Positions 59,073-64,000 of a DNA stretch of 64,000 nt are shown in pieces. A program made the translations under genes and the position numbers. Within the stretch, counting starts at the first letter, position 1. Each line of letters begins with the position of its first letter. A model generated the notes under the pieces. That model was not told the origin of the DNA and searched no databases. It saw nothing but the letters and a program-made list of their open reading frames with translations. Source of the stretch: an uncultured Myxococcales bacterium (lineage in GTDB: Bacteria > Myxococcota_A > UBA9042); contig CAJBNH010000183.1 in assembly GCA_903955385.1 (NCBI GenBank), positions 25,943 to 89,942 of the forward strand, given 5' to 3'.

Positions 59073-61112
59073 CTAGTGGACCGGTGACCCCGGCGGCACT
59101 TCCCGCGCCGGCGACATCGGCGTGCGTCCACCGCGACCGTCTTCCGCCACCAGCAGCATCCCGTGGCTCTGCAGCCCCATCATCGTGCGGGGCGGCAGGT
59201 TCGCCAGCACCAGCACCTGACGGTCCTTCAACACCTCAGGCGCGACCGACTCGGCGATGCCGGCGAGGATCTGCCGGGGCTCCGCCTCGCCCAAGTCGAC
59301 CAACAGCCGCAACAACTTCTTGCTTTTGGGGATCGGCTCGGCCAGCACCACGCGCCCCACACGCAGATCGACCTTGCCGAACGCGTCGATGTCGATCGCC
59401 TCGGCGAACGGCGGCGGGGGCTCGAGGGGCTGCTCCGGCGCAACGACCTGTGGAGAAGTCGGCTCGGTCGCCGCGGCAGTCGGCGGCTCCACGACAAAAT
59501 TCGCCTTGGGGAACATGGGGGTGCCTTCGCTCAGCGGCGCACCGGCGGGAAGGTCGCCCCAGCGCAGGTCGTTCAGGGATCGCCAGCCGCCGGTCCAACC
59601 GATGCGGCGCAGGATCTCGGCCGACGTCCGCGGCAGCACCGGCTCCAGCAGGTGTGCGGCAAAACGGATGCCTTCCAAGGCGTTGTACAGCGTCACGGCT
59701 GCGGCGTCCTTGTCCGTCTTGACCAGATGGAAGGGCGCGTCGGCCGTCAGCACGCCGTTGAGCCGCTGCACCAACCCCATCGTGTCGGCGACGGCCTTGT
59801 GGATCCGTAACTGCGCCAGGCTCTCCCGCAGGGGGCCCGCATCGCCGAACTGTCCGTCGTTCGCGGGGGTTCCGTCGACCAGATAGCGACCGTAGGCGAT
59901 GGCAGCAGCCAGCGCCGGGCTATGGGCGCGGTCGGCGGGCGGGGTCGGCACCTTGCCGTCGAAGTGCTTGATCGCCAAGGCCATCACGCGCTGAACCAGG
60001 TTGCCGAGGTCGTTGGCCAGATCGGCGTTGTTGCGCCGGACCAGCGCCTCCTCGCTGAAGTTCGAGTCCTGGCCCACCGCCATTTCGCGCAGCAGGAAGT
60101 ACCGCAGCACGTCCGAGCCGTACTTGTCCTTCATCGAAAGCGGGCTCACCACATTGCCGGAAGTCTTGGACATCTTGGCATTGTCGGTGAGCCACCACCC
60201 CGTCGTCACCAGCCGATGCGGCACCGGCAGACCCAGCGCCATCAGCATCGTGGGCCAATACACGGCGTGGGTCGTCAGGATGTCCTTGCCCAGAAAGTGG
60301 GTGACGTGGGGCCACCAGGCCTCGAACGAGGTTGCGCCGTCCAGCCCCGGTGCCGGTGTGTTGCCGTCGCCGGTCGGCGGAAGCGCGCCCAACCCTCCGA
60401 TCGCCGTGACGTAATTCAGCAGTGCGTCGAACCACACGTAAGTGACGTAATCGGTGTCGAAGGGCAGGTCGATGCCCCATTTCAGGCGCTCCTTGGGGCG
60501 CGAGATGCACAGATCCTGCAGGGGCTCGCGCAGGAAGCCCAGCACCTCGTTGGCGCGGTTGGCGGGCACAATCTCCATGCGGCCGCTGCGGATAGCCTCG
60601 ATCAGCTGGTTCTGGTAGCGGCTCATCAGGAAGAAGTAGTTCTTCTCAGCCAGACGGGACACGGCGCGACCGCAGTCCGGGCACTGGCCTTCCTTGAGGT
60701 CCTTTTCGGTCCAGAAGCGCTCGTCGGCCGTGCAGTACCAGCCCTCGAAGGTGCGGGCGACGATGAGGTCCTGATCCCACAGCTGTTGCAGCGCCCGCTG
60801 GACCACGGCCTTGTGCCGGGGCTCAGTCGTGCGGATGAACTGGTCCGGCGCAGCGTCCAACGTCGGCCACAGGTCCTTGAAGGCCTGATGCAATTCGTCG
60901 CAGTGGGCCTGGGGCTCGATGCCGCGCTTGGCGGCCGCCTGCTCGACCTTCTGACCGTGCTCATCGGTGCCGGTGACGAAGTAGGTCGGCTGCCCCATCA
61001 GGCGGTGGTATCGGCGCGCGGCATCGGCGAGAACGGTGCAGTAGGCGTGGCCGATGTGCGGGCGATCATTGACGTAGTAGATGGGCGTGGTGACGTAGAA
61101 GCGGTCGGACAT
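59073..61112 (-). CDS. metG: Methionyl-tRNA synthetase
   Basis: 679 residues from ATG 61112; the 31 residues upstream in frame are Pro-rich and lie in the promoter region. HIGH is in RPHIGHAYCT, the KMSKS loop is KMSKTSGN, and the zinc knuckle has one visible pair (CPDCGRAV). The anticodon domain follows (about 380-530), and a C-terminal tRNA-binding domain of the Arc1p/Trbp111 type (about 580-679: DLRVGRVVLAEPIPKSKKLL, then LPPRTMMGLQSHGMLL). It charges initiator and elongator tRNA-Met. A Pro-rich linker separates the C-terminal domain. Confidence 0.97.
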   Translation of the reverse strand: MSDRFYVTTPIYYVNDRPHIGHAYCTVLADAARRYHRLMGQPTYFVTGTDEHGQKVEQAAAKRGIEPQAHCDELHQAFKDLWPTLDAAPDQFIRTTEPRHKAVVQRALQQLWDQDLIVARTFEGWYCTADERFWTEKDLKEGQCPDCGRAVSRLAEKNYFFLMSRYQNQLIEAIRSGRMEIVPANRANEVLGFLREPLQDLCISRPKERLKWGIDLPFDTDYVTYVWFDALLNYVTAIGGLGALPPTGDGNTPAPGLDGATSFEAWWPHVTHFLGKDILTTHAVYWPTMLMALGLPVPHRLVTTGWWLTDNAKMSKTSGNVVSPLSMKDKYGSDVLRYFLLREMAVGQDSNFSEEALVRRNNADLANDLGNLVQRVMALAIKHFDGKVPTPPADRAHSPALAAAIAYGRYLVDGTPANDGQFGDAGPLRESLAQLRIHKAVADTMGLVQRLNGVLTADAPFHLVKTDKDAAAVTLYNALEGIRFAAHLLEPVLPRTSAEILRRIGWTGGWRSLNDLRWGDLPAGAPLSEGTPMFPKANFVVEPPTAAATEPTSPQVVAPEQPLEPPPPFAEAIDIDAFGKVDLRVGRVVLAEPIPKSKKLLRLLVDLGEAEPRQILAGIAESVAPEVLKDRQVLVLANLPPRTMMGLQSHGMLLVAEDGRGGRTPMSPAREVPPGSPVH

Positions 61113-61157
61113 GTCGGCTCCGGCAGGGTCCGCGGCGACGGGCGGCGGGGCGGGCGG

Positions 61158-61186
61158 CTTATACCATGGGACGACCGCAGTGTCCC
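61158..61186 (-). promoter_or_regulatory. Putative metG promoter
   Basis: Minus strand: GGGACA (61186-61181), 17-bp spacer, TATAAG (61163-61158). The predicted start near 61151 is about 39 nt before the ATG. Confidence 0.5.
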
Positions 61187-61231
61187 GCCGCACGCCTTCC
61201 GACACCGTTGGCGTGAGCCGTCGGCGAAATG

Positions 61232-61240
61232 TGTTAGACT
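61232..61240 (+). promoter_or_regulatory. Possible extended -10 promoter for the Cys-rich lipoprotein
   Basis: TGTTAGACT has the TGn extension joined to TAGACT (61235-61240); a weak TTGGCG lies 21 bp upstream. The leader would be about 150 nt to the ATG at 61401. Confidence 0.35.
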
Positions 61241-61400
61241 GTCACGCATGGCGGCCTCCCATCGGCGGGACGACCCACCTGCGAGGGCGGTGGGCAAACA
61301 CGCAACTAGCTTGACTTCCGCCGGAAACGTCGTATGGCCACGCCTACATGGCTGCGCATCGGCCCCGCAGCACAGGATCGACGCCGTGCAACTCCGCATC

Positions 61401-63272
61401 ATGTCCTCTCCTCTCGCTCTCCCCGACCTTGACCGCAGACGCGGCCTCGTGGCGGTGGCGCTGTTTGCGTGCTGCGGGCTCTGGCTCGGTTGCAGCGCAG
61501 AGTCCAACTCCAGCGGCGACCCCGACACCGGCGCGGAAGTCACCGATGAAAGCGACGTAGACGACGTCGCCATTGTCGACGTGACGCCCGACACCGAGAG
61601 CAGCTGTCCCGGCAAGCCGGGCTGCGACTGCACCGCCGACACCGACTGCCCTGGCGGCGGCTGCGTGGCCAGCTCCACCGGCAAGGTCTGCGCCGGACCC
61701 TGCACTGCGCAGGGCACCTGCACCGCCGGCAAGAAGTGCGCAGTGGTTACGCTGGCCGACGACACCACGTCCAAGCTGTGCGTGCCCCGGTCACCCTACG
61801 CGTGCAATCCCTGCAAGGGCACCCAAGCCTGCATCTCGCCTGCGGATATCAACGCTCGCTGCGTCGCCCCTGCCGGTGACGCGGGCAAGTCTGGCTGGTA
61901 CTGCGCGCCCTATTGTGCGGCGACCACAGATTGCCCTGTGGGTTACAAGTGCGCGGAAGTCGACGTGTTTGAGGGCGGAAAGTCCAAGCAGTGCGTTCCG
62001 CTGGACGGCGTGTGCAACTGCAGCCTTGCCGCCAAGAACGACGCCTTGGCCACCGTCTGTTTCGCCACGGCGTTCGATGGCAAGGGCCAGCTCATCGGCA
62101 AGTGTATGGGAGAACGGTACTGCACCACCGTGGGCTTGAGCCCGTGCGATGCCGCCAAGCCTTGGGCTGAGCTGTGCGACGGCTTGGACAGCGACTGCGA
62201 CGGGGCGACCGACGACAACGGGTGCGACGACCTGAACGCGTGCACCACCGACACCTGCACTGCCGACCTGAAGTGCGAACACGTCGATATTTCGGCAACT
62301 TGCGACGATGGCGACCAGTGCACCGCCAACACTTGCGAGCCGGCCAAGGGCTGCACCTACCCCAAGGCGCCTCTGCCCTGCAACGACAACGACGCGTGCA
62401 CCGGTTCGGACGTCTGCGCAGCGGGCAAGTGCGGTGGCAAGCTGATGGACTGCTCCGACGGCAACGCGTGCACCGCCGACTTCTGTGTCGATGGCAAGTG
62501 CAAGCACTCTGTCACGCCCGGTCCTTGCGACGACGGCGATGCGTGCACCAAGGACGACGTCTGCGCCGCCGGCAATTGCGTCGCCAGTCCGTTGTTCTGC
62601 AGCGACAAGAACGCCTGCACCAACGACTCCTGTGACCCCAAGACCGGCTGCGTGTTCACGCCCAACGCAAACGCCTGCAATGACAGCGACGCCTGTACCG
62701 GCCCCGACGTCTGCTCGGGTGGCGCGTGCACGACCCAGTCGAAGTCCTGCGATGACGACAACCTCTGCACCAACGATTCCTGTGACCCCAAGATGGGTTG
62801 CACGTATCTGCCGGTGACCGTGGTCTGCTCCGACGGCAACGGCTGCACCGTCGGTGACGTCTGCTGGCTCGGCGAGTGCAAGCCCGGCGCCGCGACCGTG
62901 TGCAACGACGACAACCCCTGCACCAGCGACTCCTGCAACACGGAGACCGGCAAGTGCGTGTTCACGACGTTGGAGGACGGCTCCGGCTGCGACGACGGCA
63001 GCAAGTGCACCACGTTCGACAAGTGCGTGGACGGCAAGTGCAAGCTCAACCCGGTGAATTGCGACGACGAGAACCCCTGCACCGTCGATTCGTGCGACCC
63101 GGCGACCGGCTTCTGCACTTCGGTCAAGCTGGACGCCGTGCCTTGCGAGGACGGCAACGACTGCACCGGCCCCGACGTCTGCGCGATGGGCCAGTGCATT
63201 GTCGGCAAGAAGCTGACCGGCACGCTGTGCGACAACGGGCAGAAGATGTGCCAGTCGGGTACTTGCATCTAG
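61401..63272 (+). CDS. Cys-rich repeat lipoprotein with a MopE-like metal-binding motif
   Basis: 623 residues from ATG 61401. Lipobox WLGC with Cys31, then an Asp/Thr/Ser/Glu linker. Up to about 270 there are mixed Cys modules. A CDGLDSDCDGATDDNGC unit (about 258-274) is the D-x-D-x-D-x-x-x-D calcium/metal motif typical of MopE-like proteins. After it, roughly ten Cys-rich units run to the C-terminus, each about 30-45 residues with C-x-D-x-N/D-x-C-T-x-D-x-C and CxDGKC-type ends, such as DGNACTADFCVDGKC. These are probably disulfide- and Ca-stabilised surface repeats. Function unknown. Confidence 0.8.
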   Translation: MSSPLALPDLDRRRGLVAVALFACCGLWLGCSAESNSSGDPDTGAEVTDESDVDDVAIVDVTPDTESSCPGKPGCDCTADTDCPGGGCVASSTGKVCAGPCTAQGTCTAGKKCAVVTLADDTTSKLCVPRSPYACNPCKGTQACISPADINARCVAPAGDAGKSGWYCAPYCAATTDCPVGYKCAEVDVFEGGKSKQCVPLDGVCNCSLAAKNDALATVCFATAFDGKGQLIGKCMGERYCTTVGLSPCDAAKPWAELCDGLDSDCDGATDDNGCDDLNACTTDTCTADLKCEHVDISATCDDGDQCTANTCEPAKGCTYPKAPLPCNDNDACTGSDVCAAGKCGGKLMDCSDGNACTADFCVDGKCKHSVTPGPCDDGDACTKDDVCAAGNCVASPLFCSDKNACTNDSCDPKTGCVFTPNANACNDSDACTGPDVCSGGACTTQSKSCDDDNLCTNDSCDPKMGCTYLPVTVVCSDGNGCTVGDVCWLGECKPGAATVCNDDNPCTSDSCNTETGKCVFTTLEDGSGCDDGSKCTTFDKCVDGKCKLNPVNCDDENPCTVDSCDPATGFCTSVKLDAVPCEDGNDCTGPDVCAMGQCIVGKKLTGTLCDNGQKMCQSGTCI

Positions 63273-63298
63273 TTCCTTCTCGCGTCCCAGGAATCCGC

Positions 63299-64000
63299 AT
63301 GCAAGGTTGGCCGTCGAAGGCGCTCGGCTGGGTCGAGTCGGAGCGCGTGTTCCGGCTGGTGGCGCTCAAGGCCACCGCCGTCTCGCTGGTGCTTCGCCGC
63401 CATCCCGAGGACCCGGACGAGGTCGTGCGGCCGATGCAACGTCAGCCAGACGGCGACGGGTTCGTGTGGGAGGTTGCAGAGCCGGACCCCGCGACGTATT
63501 ACCGCTATCGCGTCGTGCAAGGCACCGAGACCTTTGACATCGCCGACCCATGGTCGCTGGCGGTGGCGCGTCAATTCCGCCTCGGGCACCCCACTTGGTC
63601 CGTCGCGCGGCGCACCGCCTTCGACTGGCAGGGCGACGTACGGCCCGGCACCGACGTGGGCCATGCCATCATCTCCGAAGTGCATGTGCGCGACTTCACT
63701 GCGCATCCCAGCGCCGGTAACCCGCATCCCGGGACCTATCTTGGGCTGGCCGATGCTGCCGCACCGGGCGGTTTGGGTGCCTTGCGCGATCTGGGCATCA
63801 CGTGTGTCGAGCTGATGCCCGTCACCTCGTTTCCGGTGCTTGAGCCGATCGACCCGCCCGCCGGGCAGCCCGCCCACTGGGGCAATCCAACAGGCATGAA
63901 TCACTGGGGTTACATGCCCAGCTTCCTGCTGGTGCCCAGCGAGCGTTACTCGGTCCGGGGGGCCAACGCCGCGCAGGACGAGTGGGTGGGCGTCGACGCC
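63299..64000 (+). CDS. GH13 debranching/pullulanase-type enzyme, 5' part (runs off the window)
   Basis: The frame from ATG 63299 is open to base 64000, 234 codons, and continues beyond the window. The first 85 residues look like a CBM48-type Ig domain (SLVLRRHPEDPDEVVRPM, YYRYRVVQGTETFDIADPWS). Then the catalytic (beta/alpha)8 barrel starts with IISEVHVRDFTAHPSAGN, GDLGIT-like LRDLGITCVELMPV and NHWGYMPSFLLVP, as in pullulanase, isoamylase or glycogen debranching GlgX. The catalytic Asp/Glu residues are outside the window, so the exact specificity is open. It is 26 nt after the Cys-rich lipoprotein gene. Confidence 0.88.
   Translation, partial: MQGWPSKALGWVESERVFRLVALKATAVSLVLRRHPEDPDEVVRPMQRQPDGDGFVWEVAEPDPATYYRYRVVQGTETFDIADPWSLAVARQFRLGHPTWSVARRTAFDWQGDVRPGTDVGHAIISEVHVRDFTAHPSAGNPHPGTYLGLADAAAPGGLGALRDLGITCVELMPVTSFPVLEPIDPPAGQPAHWGNPTGMNHWGYMPSFLLVPSERYSVRGANAAQDEWVGVDA

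Noticed and set aside
59922..61400. Long plus-strand extension upstream of the Cys-rich lipoprotein
   Set aside because: The extension is antisense to metG; the lipoprotein signal begins at 61401.
1..64000. tRNA, rRNA, CRISPR, IS or prophage elements
   Set aside because: I looked in all gene-free gaps; they are short, and I saw no cloverleaf, no spaced repeats and no transposase or phage genes.

Overview
The window is 64 kb of GC-rich (about two thirds by eye), densely coded DNA from a free-living Gram-negative bacterium. It has an outer-membrane protein of the FadL type, type II lipoprotein signals and peptidoglycan genes. The number of secreted lipoproteins (twelve by my count), the Thr/Asp-rich linkers after the lipidated Cys, and the two Cys-rich proteins with Asp-Asn-x-Cys-Thr type repeats suggest a Myxococcota or Bradymonadota-like lineage (the former Deltaproteobacteria). 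This is inference from gene style, not from a marker gene. I saw no rRNA, tRNA, CRISPR array, insertion sequence or prophage.

Layout. 1-4.7 kb: 3' end of murJ, a PQQ-like beta-propeller lipoprotein, a small lipoprotein and mutM (fpg). 4.7-6.7 kb (minus): pgi and a small membrane protein. 6.9-8.8 kb: an exported ankyrin plus RCC1-repeat protein. 8.8-11.2 kb (minus): terC coupled to an RsmG-SpoU methyltransferase fusion. 11.5-15.5 kb: a lipoprotein carrying a NACHT-like P-loop NTPase domain, an AHSA1-type protein, a rhodanese-MoeB fusion, and mpg behind an AT-rich island. 15.5-18.8 kb (minus): murB and recQ. 19-21.2 kb: acyltransferase, GNAT enzyme and mog. 21.2-25 kb (minus): a 1262-residue lipoprotein with IPT/TIG-like segments and a gluzincin-type protease motif. 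25.2-30 kb: a conserved hypothetical gene, then on the minus strand a Cys-rich lipoprotein, a PilZ-like protein, a secreted protein and a PhoB/PhoR-type pair with overlapping or abutting genes. 30.2-31.8 kb: a dicarboxylate-type symporter and a deoxyribosyltransferase-like protein. 31.8-35.4 kb: FadL-like porin, lipoprotein, PAP2 phosphatase.

35.4-46.9 kb (minus) is a complete MoxR/Bat operon: moxR, DUF58, an RDD-containing BatA partner, batA, a giant BatB/BatC fusion with four EPND repeats, and a BatD/BatE fusion. Most genes overlap by 4 nt. 47-52.8 kb: a lipoprotein, a class III aminotransferase beside a LuxE-like acyl-activating protein, and a HAD-DUF4286 fusion. 53-55.2 kb (minus): monohaem cytochrome c lipoprotein, 2-Cys peroxiredoxin preceded by an FNR-like box, and a Dam-type DNA adenine methylase set among GATC-rich spacers. 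55.5-64 kb: three more lipoproteins, a cyclophilin, metG, a Cys-rich repeat lipoprotein and the 5' part of a GH13 debranching-type enzyme.

Promoters of the TTGnnn-N17/18-TAnnnT type can be read in front of many genes, and at least one (for the gene at 3026) would give a leaderless mRNA. Genes are packed tightly. Two convergent pairs share one CTAG as both stop codons, and many co-directional pairs overlap as ATGA or GTGA. The least explained genes are the exported NACHT-like lipoprotein, the TIG/metalloprotease lipoprotein, the BatB-EPND fusion and the aminotransferase/LuxE pair.
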